From positions 186,001-250,000 of the forward strand of contig NZ_BSDE01000002.1 in assembly GCF_030268085.1 (NCBI RefSeq): a DNA stretch of 64,000 nucleotides, given 5' to 3'. The notes under the pieces are model-generated. The model did not search any database. It was given only the letters and a program-made list of their open reading frames with translations, and was not told the origin of the DNA. A program made the translations under genes and the position numbers. Numbering within the stretch: the stretch's first letter is position 1; each line of letters begins with the position of its first letter. The stretch comes from Geothrix limicola. Its GTDB lineage: Bacteria; Acidobacteriota; Holophagae; Holophagales; Holophagaceae. Positions 8,645 to 16,691 of the stretch are shown here, one piece after another.

Positions 8645-11600
8645 ATGACACGCGCGAGCGCATGGGTACTGGCCTTGTTTCTCCCGGGAAGCCTGGGGTT
8701 GCTCGCCCAGGGGTCTGGACGCCGGCCCGTGCACGTCATGGGCCTCGAAGAAGGACTGGCCAACCCGCTGGTGAACTGCCTGGCCCAAAGCGGCGACGGC
8801 CTTGTTTGGGCGGGCACCTGGTCGGGCCTGTTCCGCACCGATGGCACGCGTTTCGAACTCGTCGATCCCGCGCCGGGCGGCACCGTGCTGGATCTCGCCG
8901 TGGATGGGAAGGGCGATCTGTGGGTGGCCTCGGATCATGCCCTGGCCCTGCGCCATCGGGCCCATTTCCAGACCCTGGGACCCGCCCAGGGCCTGCCTGA
9001 GGGCGGGGCCTACCGCCGGGTGCTGGCCTGCCCCGAAGGCATCTTCGTCATCTGCGAGAACCGGGGCTACCGCAGCGCGGACGGCAGCCGGTTCGAACCG
9101 ATCCCGGGCCTGGGCGAAACGCCCCTGCTGGACCTCCTCTGGGCCCCGGCGCGGGGCGGAACCTGGGCTCTGAGCGCCCACGGGATCCGACGCATCCTGG
9201 ATGAACGGGACATGTCCCTGCCCCGCCTCCAGCCCGGCGACAGCCTCCTCCAGGCCGCGGAGGATGCCGAAGGCTACTTCTGGCTGCTGAGCCAGCGCGG
9301 CCTCTGGCGCCAGGCCCCAGGCAGCACGGTCTGGGTCGATCAGCGCGCCCGCTTCACCTTCGGCCTGCCCACCCGGCTGAACGCGGGCGTCGGCGGCGGC
9401 ATCGTGCTCCACGCCCACGCCCACGCCTGGTGGGTCAAGGGCGAGGTCCTCGAAAGCCACACCCTCCAGGTCTTCCAGGCGGCCCCCGGCGTGGGCGCCG
9501 CGCTGATGGACCGCGAAGGCGTGCTCTGGCTGGGGGCCTACAGCGTCCAGCGCACCCTGGGCGAGGGCCTGTGGCGGATCTTCGATGAGCGCGAAGGCCT
9601 GCCCGCGCCCGGCGCCTGGGGCATGATCCGGGATCGCCGCGGGCGCCTCTGGGTCGGCGGCGGCAAGGGGCTTTGCCTGGGCGTTCCCGGGGGCTGGAAG
9701 GTGCTCCTGCCCGGGCGTCAGATCCTCTCGGTGCAGGAGGATCCCGAAGGCGGGATCTGGGCCACCGGCGACCCGCGGGACTGCGTGCACCGCGTCGATC
9801 CAGAGAGCCTCGCGGTGGAGACCTTCCGGCTGCCGACCCCCGAACCGGCCCAGTTCCGGGGTGTGATCCCCGGGCGCACTGCCCGCGAGGCCTGGGTTTT
9901 TCCCCGCTGGCCAGTGCCCGGGTGGGCCTACTACGGTCATGCGGAGGGCCGGGACTGGCGCTGGTCCCCCGTGCTGCTCGGAGGGTCCCCCATCACGGCC
10001 GTGAGCTACATGCGCAAGGCGCCGGACGGACGGGTCTACCTCACGGCCCCGGGCGGGCTCTACCGCCTCGAGGGCGCCCAGGCCCGGCTCGTGCTGTCGC
10101 GCCCGGCGGAGTGGTCGCCCCAGTACCTCACCTTCTCCCGCGACGGCGAGCTCTTCCTCGGCAACAACGATTCCCACGACATCCTGAGGTTCAAGCCCGC
10201 AGGCGATGGCTTCTCGCCTTCGGGGCGGGTGACCCTGCCGCCCTCGCTGGGGCCCTACCTGCTCTTCGCCATGGAGGTGGATGGCACCGGGCACCTGTGG
10301 GCCGGCACCAGCGAAGGCGTCATGCGGATGGAGCTGGGCACGGGCCAGACCACGCGCTGGACCAAGGGCGAGGGCCTGCCCAGCAACGACTGCAACGCCC
10401 TGGCCATCCTGCCCGAGCCCAACGGGGACACCTGGGTGGGCACGGCCGGCGGCCTCGCCCTGTTCCAGGGTTCCCGCGAACGCCCGGTGTCGGCCCTTCC
10501 GGCCCCCCTGATCACGTCGATCCGGCTGCAGGGGCGATCCCTGGCGGCCGAAGAGGGAACGCTGGAACTGCCCTCCCGGCCCGGCACCCTGGAGTTCCGT
10601 TTCCAGTGCCTGCATTTCGGTCTCCAGGCCCGCATCCGCCACCAGGTGCGGATCCTGGGCCTGAACAGCGCCTGGGAGTCCCTGGACGAGTCCCGCCTCG
10701 CCCTGCGCGGCCTGGGACCCGGCACCTACCAGCTTGAGGTGCGCAGCGTCCTGCCCGAAGGCCTGCAGAGCCCCGTCACCAGCCTGGCTTTCCGCGTGGC
10801 CCCCGCCTGGTGGCAGACCCTCTGGGCGCGAGCCGCGGCCTGGCTGGGGCTCCTCGCCCTCGCCGCCACGGCCATCCGCATCTGGGTGGCCCAGCTGCGC
10901 CAGCGCAATCGCATGCTCGAGCGCATGGTGGCCGAGCGGGGTGACGAGGTGGCCCGGATCGGCACCCAGCTGCTGCTGGCCAAGGAGCAGGCCGATCTCG
11001 CCAACCGCTCGAAGAGCGGGTTCCTCGCCAACATGAGCCACGAGCTGCGCACCCCCCTGAGCGCCATCCTGCTCTACACGGAACTGTTGCAGGAATCGGC
11101 CCGGGAGGCCGGCCAGGCCAAGGCCGTGCGGGACCTGGGCCGGGTCGCCGCCGCGGGCAAGCACCTGCTCACCCTCATCAACGATCTGCTGGACCTGGCA
11201 CGGATCGAAGCCGGTCGGGCCCGCGTCCAGATCGAATGCATCGCCCTGGAGCCCTTCCTCGCCGAGATCCACAGCACCCTGAAGCCGCTCGTGGACGCCC
11301 GGGGCAACCAGCTCCAGCTGCAGGTAGAGCGCGCCCCCGAAAGCCTCGAGGCCGACCCCACCAAGCTGCGCCAGATCCTCTTCAACCTGCTCAGCAACGC
11401 CAACAAGTTCACCAAGGACGGCCGTCTGAGCCTGGAGGTGAGCGAGGCCGAGCAAGGCATCGTCTTCGAGGTCACCGACACCGGCATCGGCATGACCCCC
11501 GCCCAACTCGGCCGGATCTTCCAGAAGTTCGTGCAGGCCGATGACTCCATCGAGCGCCAGTACGGGGGCACCGGGCTGGGCCTGGTCATCAGCGTCGAAC

Positions 11601-12418
11601 TCACCAAGCTCCTCGGCGGCACCCTGACCGTTTCCAGCGAGATCGGCCAGGGCACGGCCTTCCGGCTCACGATCCCCAAGGTCCATGTCCCCGTCGCCGA
11701 GCCCGCCGAATTCAGCGCCCTGGAAGGGGACCGGCCCAAAGCCGTCGTCCTCGAATCCGATACGCTGCACCGCGACTTCCTCGCAAGGATGCTGGGCCGC
11801 GAAGGCTACTGGGTGGGCACGGCGAAGGGGTGGGACGAGGGGATCCGGCTGGTGCAGCAGATCCACCCTGCCGTCGTCATCGTCGGGCTCCGCCTGGCCC
11901 AGGACGAGGGCGGGCCCCGGCTCCGCCAGCTGCAGCAAGAGGCGAAGTGCGGCCACCCTTCGGTGCTGCTGGCCCACCTCAACGAGGATGGGACGAAGGG
12001 CCTCGTGATCCCGCTGCCCCAACTGCTGACCGCCCCCTTCGAAACCACCCTCGCCAGCCACTTCGAAGCCCGGGGCGGAGAGGCCCTGCTCCTGACGCGC
12101 GACCCGGAGCTCCGCCGCACCTTGAGCATCCTCGCCCACGCGAAGGGCTGGGGGCTCGAGACCTTCGAGGAAACCCGGGCCGCCATGGAATCCCTGCGTG
12201 CCACGGCGAAGGATCTGCTGCTGGTGGACCTGAGCGACGCTTCTGAAAGCATCCACCTGCTGGATCAGATCCACCGCCTGCCCGAACTCTCCATGCTTCC
12301 CCTGGTGGCCCTCCTCCCTGCGCCGGATTCGGGCCTGTCGGGCCTGCCCCAGGCGCGGCAGTTGCACCGACGCGAGGATCTGCAGGCCCTTGCCGCCCAC
12401 CTGCTGCCCACACTCTGA
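8645..12418 (+). CDS. Giant hybrid sensor kinase: propeller, Y_Y_Y, HisKA, HATPase, two receiver-like domains
   Basis: This 1257-residue sensor has a signal peptide (1-22) and a periplasmic two-component-regulator beta-propeller (about 30-620, with repeats such as GDGLVWAGTWSGLFR). A Y_Y_Y-type domain follows (about 645-720), then one membrane helix (about 733-752), HisKA with phospho-His799 in SHELRTPLSA, and a HATPase (LLSNANKFT, DTGIGM, GTGLGLV). Two receiver-like domains end the protein. In the first (from about 1031) the phospho-acceptor position reads VVIVGLRL, with Gly where Asp is expected. The second (from about 1145) keeps LLLVDLS. No DNA-binding domain is present, unlike Bacteroides hybrid systems, so the output must pass to another protein. 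It follows the TonB receptor gene and probably shares its signal. Confidence 0.9.
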   Translation: MTRASAWVLALFLPGSLGLLAQGSGRRPVHVMGLEEGLANPLVNCLAQSGDGLVWAGTWSGLFRTDGTRFELVDPAPGGTVLDLAVDGKGDLWVASDHALALRHRAHFQTLGPAQGLPEGGAYRRVLACPEGIFVICENRGYRSADGSRFEPIPGLGETPLLDLLWAPARGGTWALSAHGIRRILDERDMSLPRLQPGDSLLQAAEDAEGYFWLLSQRGLWRQAPGSTVWVDQRARFTFGLPTRLNAGVGGGIVLHAHAHAWWVKGEVLESHTLQVFQAAPGVGAALMDREGVLWLGAYSVQRTLGEGLWRIFDEREGLPAPGAWGMIRDRRGRLWVGGGKGLCLGVPGGWKVLLPGRQILSVQEDPEGGIWATGDPRDCVHRVDPESLAVETFRLPTPEPAQFRGVIPGRTAREAWVFPRWPVPGWAYYGHAEGRDWRWSPVLLGGSPITAVSYMRKAPDGRVYLTAPGGLYRLEGAQARLVLSRPAEWSPQYLTFSRDGELFLGNNDSHDILRFKPAGDGFSPSGRVTLPPSLGPYLLFAMEVDGTGHLWAGTSEGVMRMELGTGQTTRWTKGEGLPSNDCNALAILPEPNGDTWVGTAGGLALFQGSRERPVSALPAPLITSIRLQGRSLAAEEGTLELPSRPGTLEFRFQCLHFGLQARIRHQVRILGLNSAWESLDESRLALRGLGPGTYQLEVRSVLPEGLQSPVTSLAFRVAPAWWQTLWARAAAWLGLLALAATAIRIWVAQLRQRNRMLERMVAERGDEVARIGTQLLLAKEQADLANRSKSGFLANMSHELRTPLSAILLYTELLQESAREAGQAKAVRDLGRVAAAGKHLLTLINDLLDLARIEAGRARVQIECIALEPFLAEIHSTLKPLVDARGNQLQLQVERAPESLEADPTKLRQILFNLLSNANKFTKDGRLSLEVSEAEQGIVFEVTDTGIGMTPAQLGRIFQKFVQADDSIERQYGGTGLGLVISVELTKLLGGTLTVSSEIGQGTAFRLTIPKVHVPVAEPAEFSALEGDRPKAVVLESDTLHRDFLARMLGREGYWVGTAKGWDEGIRLVQQIHPAVVIVGLRLAQDEGGPRLRQLQQEAKCGHPSVLLAHLNEDGTKGLVIPLPQLLTAPFETTLASHFEARGGEALLLTRDPELRRTLSILAHAKGWGLETFEETRAAMESLRATAKDLLLVDLSDASESIHLLDQIHRLPELSMLPLVALLPAPDSGLSGLPQARQLHRREDLQALAAHLLPTL

Positions 12419-12441
12419 GTCCTGAAGGGTAGGATTCAGTC

Positions 12442-13488
12442 ATGAGCCAAGACGATCCTCCGCGCCAGCGCCGCGTGCGCTACAAGGGCACCCACCCGCG
12501 CCGCTTCGAGCAGAAGTACAAGGAGCTTTCGCCCGAACAGCACGCGGACGAGCTGGAGAAGGTGAAGGCCCGGGGCCACACGCCCGCGGGTACGCACCGC
12601 TCCATCTGCGTCGCCGAGATCCTCGAGGTGCTCGATCCCAGGCCCGGCGAAGTGGCCCTCGACGCCACCCTGGGCTACGGCGGTCACACCCGCGAGCTCC
12701 TGCCCCGCCTGCTGCCCGGCGGACGGCTCTTCGGCGTGGACGTGGATCCCCTCGAGCTGCCCCGCACCGAGGCCCGCCTGCGGGGCCTCGGTTTCGGCGA
12801 GGAGGTGCTCATCGTGCGCCGCATGAACTTCGCGGGGCTGCCGCGCCTGAGGGCCGAATCCGGCGGCTTCGACGTGGTGCTGGCGGATCTGGGCGTCTCC
12901 TCCATGCAGATCGACAACCCGGCGCGAGGCTTCACCTGGAAGGCCGAAGGCCCGCTGGATCTGCGCCTGAACCCCCAGCGCGGACGCTCCGCCGCGGACC
13001 TGCTGGCCAGCCTCGATGAACAGAGCCTCGCGGATCTGCTCGTCGAAAACGCCGACGAGCCCAATGCGGCGGCGATCGCGCATCAGCTCTGCTACCTTGC
13101 CGACCGTCCCATCCGCACCACGCGCGACCTCGCCCGGGAGGTGCGCGCGGCCCTGCACGGCCTCTGGCACGAGAGCGAGCGCGACGACGAAACGAAGAAG
13201 GCCCTCCAGCGCACCTTCCAGGCCCTGCGCATCGCCGTGAACGACGAGTTCACCGTGCTGGACCAGTTCCTCGCCCTGCTGCCGGACTGCCTGAAGCCGG
13301 GTGGCCGCGTGGCCATCCTCACCTTCCATTCCGGCGAGGACCGCCGCGTGAAGAAGGCCTTCCTGGAGGGCCTTCGCGCGGGCCTCTACGCCGAGGTCGC
13401 CCCCGAGCCCATCCGCGCCTCGCCGGAGGAGCGCCGCGCCAACCCGCGTTCCACCAGCGCCAAGCTGCGCTGGGCCAGGCGCGCCTAG
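12442..13488 (+). CDS. RsmH-like rRNA methyltransferase with N-terminal extension
   Basis: This 348-residue protein has the MraW/RsmH fold. The SAM motif is DATLGYGGHT, then LADLGVSSMQID, the domain insert PLDLRLNPQRG, and the closing ILTFHSGEDRRVKKAF and NPRSTSAKLRWARR. RsmH makes N4-methylcytidine at 16S position 1402. Two features differ from the usual gene. About 45 basic, hydrophilic residues (RRVRYKGTHPRRFEQKY...) precede the catalytic domain, and the usual opening HxPV reads THRSICVAEILEVL. It also stands alone rather than in a cell-wall (mraZ-ftsL) cluster. I therefore take it as a probable RsmH paralogue whose target may differ. Confidence 0.75.
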   Translation: MSQDDPPRQRRVRYKGTHPRRFEQKYKELSPEQHADELEKVKARGHTPAGTHRSICVAEILEVLDPRPGEVALDATLGYGGHTRELLPRLLPGGRLFGVDVDPLELPRTEARLRGLGFGEEVLIVRRMNFAGLPRLRAESGGFDVVLADLGVSSMQIDNPARGFTWKAEGPLDLRLNPQRGRSAADLLASLDEQSLADLLVENADEPNAAAIAHQLCYLADRPIRTTRDLAREVRAALHGLWHESERDDETKKALQRTFQALRIAVNDEFTVLDQFLALLPDCLKPGGRVAILTFHSGEDRRVKKAFLEGLRAGLYAEVAPEPIRASPEERRANPRSTSAKLRWARRA

Positions 13489-13500
13489 GTCAGCGAAGGA

Positions 13501-15075
13501 TCAACGGTGGGCCGTGCCCGCCAATCGGCCCAGCTCCAGCGCGAAGTGGACCTGCTGCATTAGGCCCGCCAGGTTCCAGGCGGGATCATAGCGGTCCGAG
13601 GGCCGGTGGTAGTGGTTGAGGAAATCCGAAGCCTTGGCCTGGGCCGCGGCCTTGTCGCCCAGGTAGTCCCAACCGCCATCCAGCGAGAAGCCAGGCGACA
13701 GGGCCGGCACGCCGGCCCTCATGAACGGGAAGTGATCGGAGCGGAAACAGAGACCGGCGGGATCGGCCTTGGCCGGCGAGAGGATCAGCCCGGTGGCCGC
13801 GGCGGCCTGAGCGCAGAGGGCGCGAAGCCCCGGTTCCTTCGAACCCAGCAGGCCGATGTCCCGGGTGGGGCCCACCACGTTGAGGCTTTCGAGGTTGATG
13901 TCGAGCACCGTGCGTTCCAAAGGCCAGAGGGGCGCGGCCACGTAGGCGGAAGTGCCCAGCAGGCCCTGCTCCTCGGCGCAGGGGAAGAGGAACATCACGC
14001 TGCGCTTCAGGGGTTGGCGAGCCAGAGTCTGGGCCAGGGCCAGCACCGCAGCGCAACCCGAGGCATTGTCCACGGCCCCGGCGTAGATGGCCCCGTCCGG
14101 CCCCTTGCCGAAGTGGTCCCAGTGGGCCGAGTAGATCACCAGCTCCCGCTTCAGCTCCGGATCGGTGCCGGGCAGGATGCCGGCCACGTTCCACTGCTCC
14201 AGGGTTCGCACCAACGAGCTCAGCCGGCCCCTGGCCTGGATGGGCAGCGCCACGGGCCGAAAGGACAGCGTGTCTGCGCCGGCCGCCAGCGACCGGAAAT
14301 CCTGGCCGGCCAGGGCGAAGAGGCGGTTGGCCGTGGCCTCGGTGATCCAGCCCTGCACGGCGCCGGCCTGTCCCGCGCCCTCGCGCTGGAAGCGTTCCTG
14401 GGTCCACCCGTTGCGTACCACCGGCCAGCCGTAGCCCGCGGAGGCATCCGTATGCACCAGCAGCGCGCCCGCGGCACCGCGGCGGCGGGCCTCTTCGAAC
14501 TTGGTGGTCCAGCGCCCATCGAGGTTTTCCGCCTCGCAGCAGAGGGGCATGGGCGGCCCGCTGTGGCGATCCCCCACCAGCATCACGAGGATCCGCCCTC
14601 GCACATCCATGCCCTTGAAATCGTCCCGGCTGCCATCCTTCGCCGTGATGCCATGGCCCACGAAGACCAGGGGCGCGTCCACCGCCGTGGCATTCTCCGC
14701 CGAGGCCGCACCCATCACCAGGTCCGAGCCCAAGGAAGGCGCCAGCGCGCCCTTCGGCCCCTCGAAGCGAAGGCCGCTGGCGGCCGCATCCAGCCGGACG
14801 CCGGCCAGTTTCACGGACTGGCGGTAGCTCGCGCCCTGGGCGGGGATGAGGCCCAGAACCTGCAGCTGGGTTTCCAGGTAGCGCACGGCCAGCTCCCCGC
14901 CCCGCTGCCCCGTGCCGCGGCCCTCCATCACCTCATCAGCGAGGAAGGCGAGGTGGGCCCGCAGCGCGGATTCGTCCACCCCTGCCCCCTCCTTTGGCCC
15001 CTGCTTCGGAACCTGGGCCATCAGGAAGAGGCCGGCGAGAACAGCGCAGATAACGGGTCGCAAGGCGGCCTCCAT
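13501..15075 (-). CDS. Secreted M28-family aminopeptidase with PA domain
   Basis: This 524-residue zinc exopeptidase has an N-terminal signal segment (residues 1-21). A protease-associated insert (about 150-260, GAAGALLVHTDAS) is followed by the M28 catalytic core. The metal ligands can be read in order: His in YSAHWDHFG, Asp in GAVDNASG, the catalytic Glu pair in PCAEEQGLLG, an acidic residue in INLESLN, and the final His in FLNHYHRPSD. It probably trims peptides in the periplasm. It is the last gene of the minus-strand run that contains tatC, 19 bases away, although its role in that unit is unclear. Confidence 0.85.
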   Translation of the reverse strand: MEAALRPVICAVLAGLFLMAQVPKQGPKEGAGVDESALRAHLAFLADEVMEGRGTGQRGGELAVRYLETQLQVLGLIPAQGASYRQSVKLAGVRLDAAASGLRFEGPKGALAPSLGSDLVMGAASAENATAVDAPLVFVGHGITAKDGSRDDFKGMDVRGRILVMLVGDRHSGPPMPLCCEAENLDGRWTTKFEEARRRGAAGALLVHTDASAGYGWPVVRNGWTQERFQREGAGQAGAVQGWITEATANRLFALAGQDFRSLAAGADTLSFRPVALPIQARGRLSSLVRTLEQWNVAGILPGTDPELKRELVIYSAHWDHFGKGPDGAIYAGAVDNASGCAAVLALAQTLARQPLKRSVMFLFPCAEEQGLLGTSAYVAAPLWPLERTVLDINLESLNVVGPTRDIGLLGSKEPGLRALCAQAAAATGLILSPAKADPAGLCFRSDHFPFMRAGVPALSPGFSLDGGWDYLGDKAAAQAKASDFLNHYHRPSDRYDPAWNLAGLMQQVHFALELGRLAGTAHR

Positions 15076-15094
15076 GGATCCCTTATGGTGCCGC

Positions 15095-15865
15095 CTATTT
15101 GGCCGATCGGGGCTCGGCGATCCAAGCGACGATGACGGAAATCACGTAGAGGCCCAGCAGCACCACGCTGAAGAAGAGGGTGGTGACGACCACATCACCC
15201 GGCGTGAAGAAGGCGCTGAAGATCAGGATGGCCAGGGTGGCGTGGCGCCAGTACTTCAGCATCAGCCTCGCGGTCACGATGCGGAAGCGCGCCAGGAAGA
15301 AGAACAGCACGGGCAGTTCGAACATCAGGCCCGTGATGAGCGTGGTGGAGATGAACAGGTCGAGGTAATCGGAAGCGTGCAGGTTCGCCCGCAGGCCCGC
15401 GGAGGCCGCCTCCTGGAACAGGATGTCGCCCAGGAACCTGAAGGCCTGCTTGTAGGCGAAGGCCGCGCCCGCCATGAAGCAGCCCGAGGTCACCAGCACG
15501 AAGGGGATGACGAGGCGGCGTTCCTGAGGCAGCAGGCCTGGCCGGATGAAGGCCCACACCTGGTAGAAGAGGAAGGGCGCCGCGAGGAAGGCCGCCGTCC
15601 AAAGCGAGAGCCGCATCATGCTAAAGAAGGGTTCTGTGAGGTCGGTGAAGGCGAAGGGATCGAGGCTGGAGACGGCCTTGCCCGTCTGGCGCGCCATGGC
15701 CTCCAGGAAGGGTCGCTGGGCCCAGATCCACAGCTTGAAGCGGAACGCGTAGGTGAGGGCAAAGACCACCGCCACCGCGAGAAGAGACCGCACGAGGCGC
15801 ACCCGCAGTTCATGCAGGTGCTCCCAGAAGCTCATCTTTTCAGGCGGCGTGGCCGGAATGGGCAT
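15095..15865 (-). CDS. tatC: TatC, twin-arginine translocase core subunit
   Basis: This 256-residue inner-membrane protein has six predicted helices. The family features are visible: the N-terminal MSFWEHLHELRVRLVRSL with the conserved Glu that reads the twin-arginine signal, FYQVWAFIRPGLLPQERR after the second helix, and the ILIFSAFFTPGDVV segment. TatC recognises the SRRxFL signal of folded exported proteins. It lies downstream of a tatA and of a gene for a twin-arginine FAD enzyme, which is the obvious client. A strong hairpin with a T tract separates it from tatA. Confidence 0.93.
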   Translation of the reverse strand: MPIPATPPEKMSFWEHLHELRVRLVRSLLAVAVVFALTYAFRFKLWIWAQRPFLEAMARQTGKAVSSLDPFAFTDLTEPFFSMMRLSLWTAAFLAAPFLFYQVWAFIRPGLLPQERRLVIPFVLVTSGCFMAGAAFAYKQAFRFLGDILFQEAASAGLRANLHASDYLDLFISTTLITGLMFELPVLFFFLARFRIVTARLMLKYWRHATLAILIFSAFFTPGDVVVTTLFFSVVLLGLYVISVIVAWIAEPRSAK

Positions 15866-15877
15866 GGTGTCCGATCA

Positions 15878-15909
15878 GAAAAGCGCCCGGCCCCGAGGGA
15901 GGCCGGGCG
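15878..15909 (-). terminator. Terminator or attenuator between tatA and tatC
   Basis: Arms 15884-15892 (CGCCCGGCC) and 15901-15909 form a perfect 9-bp GC-rich stem with an 8-base loop. On the minus strand the stem is followed by C then TTTT. Placed between two genes of one pathway, it would lower tatC and M28 expression relative to the upstream genes. Confidence 0.6.
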
Positions 15910-15949
15910 GTGGAGATTCATGGGCTGTTTCCCGCGGTCGATGACGGCG

Positions 15950-16108
15950 TCATTCCTTCACGGAATCCGTCAGCTCCTTGCTGGCCTTCTTGAACTCCTG
16001 GATGCCCTTGCCCAGACTCTTGCCCAGTTCCGGCAAGCGGGAGGGCCCAAAAAAGATCAGCAGCGCGAGGCCGATCAGAAGGATTTCCATCATGCCGAGG
16101 TTGCCCAT
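15950..16108 (-). CDS. tatA: TatA, twin-arginine translocase pore subunit (copy 1)
   Basis: This 52-residue protein has a single N-terminal membrane helix (MEILLIGLALLIFFG), the conserved FG hinge, and an amphipathic helix (PSRLPELGKSLGKGIQEFKK). TatA subunits assemble around TatC to form the transport path. GGAG lies 7 bases before the ATG at 16108; an open frame continues upstream but homology begins here. The protein is very close to the second TatA at 18457-18612, with most differences near the C-terminus. It lies between the cytochrome gene and tatC on the same strand. No TatB-like protein is seen in the window. Confidence 0.9.
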   Translation of the reverse strand: MGNLGMMEILLIGLALLIFFGPSRLPELGKSLGKGIQEFKKASKELTDSVKE

Positions 16109-16203
16109 CGTGGACTCCAGGGAGGGTGCTGTGGGACGGTCGACCCACCAGCGGGAGACTGAAATGGACGAGGCCAGAGCCCCGCCCCTAACGCTATGCC
16201 GGA

Positions 16204-16599
16204 TCAGGGAACCTTGAAACCGAACCGCAGATGGCAGGGCAGGCAGAGGTTCTCCGAGGTCGCGTGTTCGTGGTGGCAGCGGTTGCAATCTGCCTCCGTG
16301 CCGAAGTGGCGGTTCTCGTGGGGATTCGTCGGCTTGACCTGGGCGGTCCGCGCGGCGAGTTCCTTCGTGTCCCCATGGCAGCCGAGGCACTGCTGCATCG
16401 CCACAACCGACTTCTTGGCAGCCTTCCCGTGACACTGGGCGCAGGTGATCCCCTGGGTGGCGTGCTTGGATGTGCGAGCCACCTGACCCTTCACAACGGG
16501 CCCGGCGGCGAGACTGCCCCCGGGCAAGGCGGTCAGGAGCAGCACCAGGAGTGCGGCAGCCTGTTTTGGAACGATCATCTGTTTCATTTCTTCTCCCAT
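16204..16599 (-). CDS. Periplasmic tetraheme cytochrome c (flavocytochrome c heme subunit type)
   Basis: This 131-residue secreted cytochrome has a signal peptide (about residues 5-32) and four CxxCH heme sites at 53-57, 71-75, 105-109 and 119-123. Extra His residues (SKHAT, NPHENRH, HHEHAT) can serve as distal ligands. The spacing and the ending CHLRFGFKVP closely follow the heme domain at the N-terminus of Shewanella flavocytochrome c3. Here that domain is a separate protein, as in the split methacrylate-type reductases. It is encoded directly downstream of the FAD subunit gene and should pass electrons from the quinone pool side to that flavin. Met5 (16587) is an alternative start. Confidence 0.9.
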   Translation of the reverse strand: MGEEMKQMIVPKQAAALLVLLLTALPGGSLAAGPVVKGQVARTSKHATQGITCAQCHGKAAKKSVVAMQQCLGCHGDTKELAARTAQVKPTNPHENRHFGTEADCNRCHHEHATSENLCLPCHLRFGFKVP

Positions 16600-16691
16600 C
16601 GTGGCGTCTTTTGAGAAGGCGGTCGGGGGGCCTCCTCAGCTTGGAATGGATCGTTGGAGGGACCTCCCGGGCCTCGGCCTAGAGCTTGGGT

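Noticed and set aside
6590-12400. Very long open frame on the minus strand across the TonB receptor and sensor kinase genes
   Set aside because: It is antisense to two well supported genes with clear domains; its translation is low-complexity Gly/Gln/Ala/Val-rich, a shadow of GC-rich codon use.
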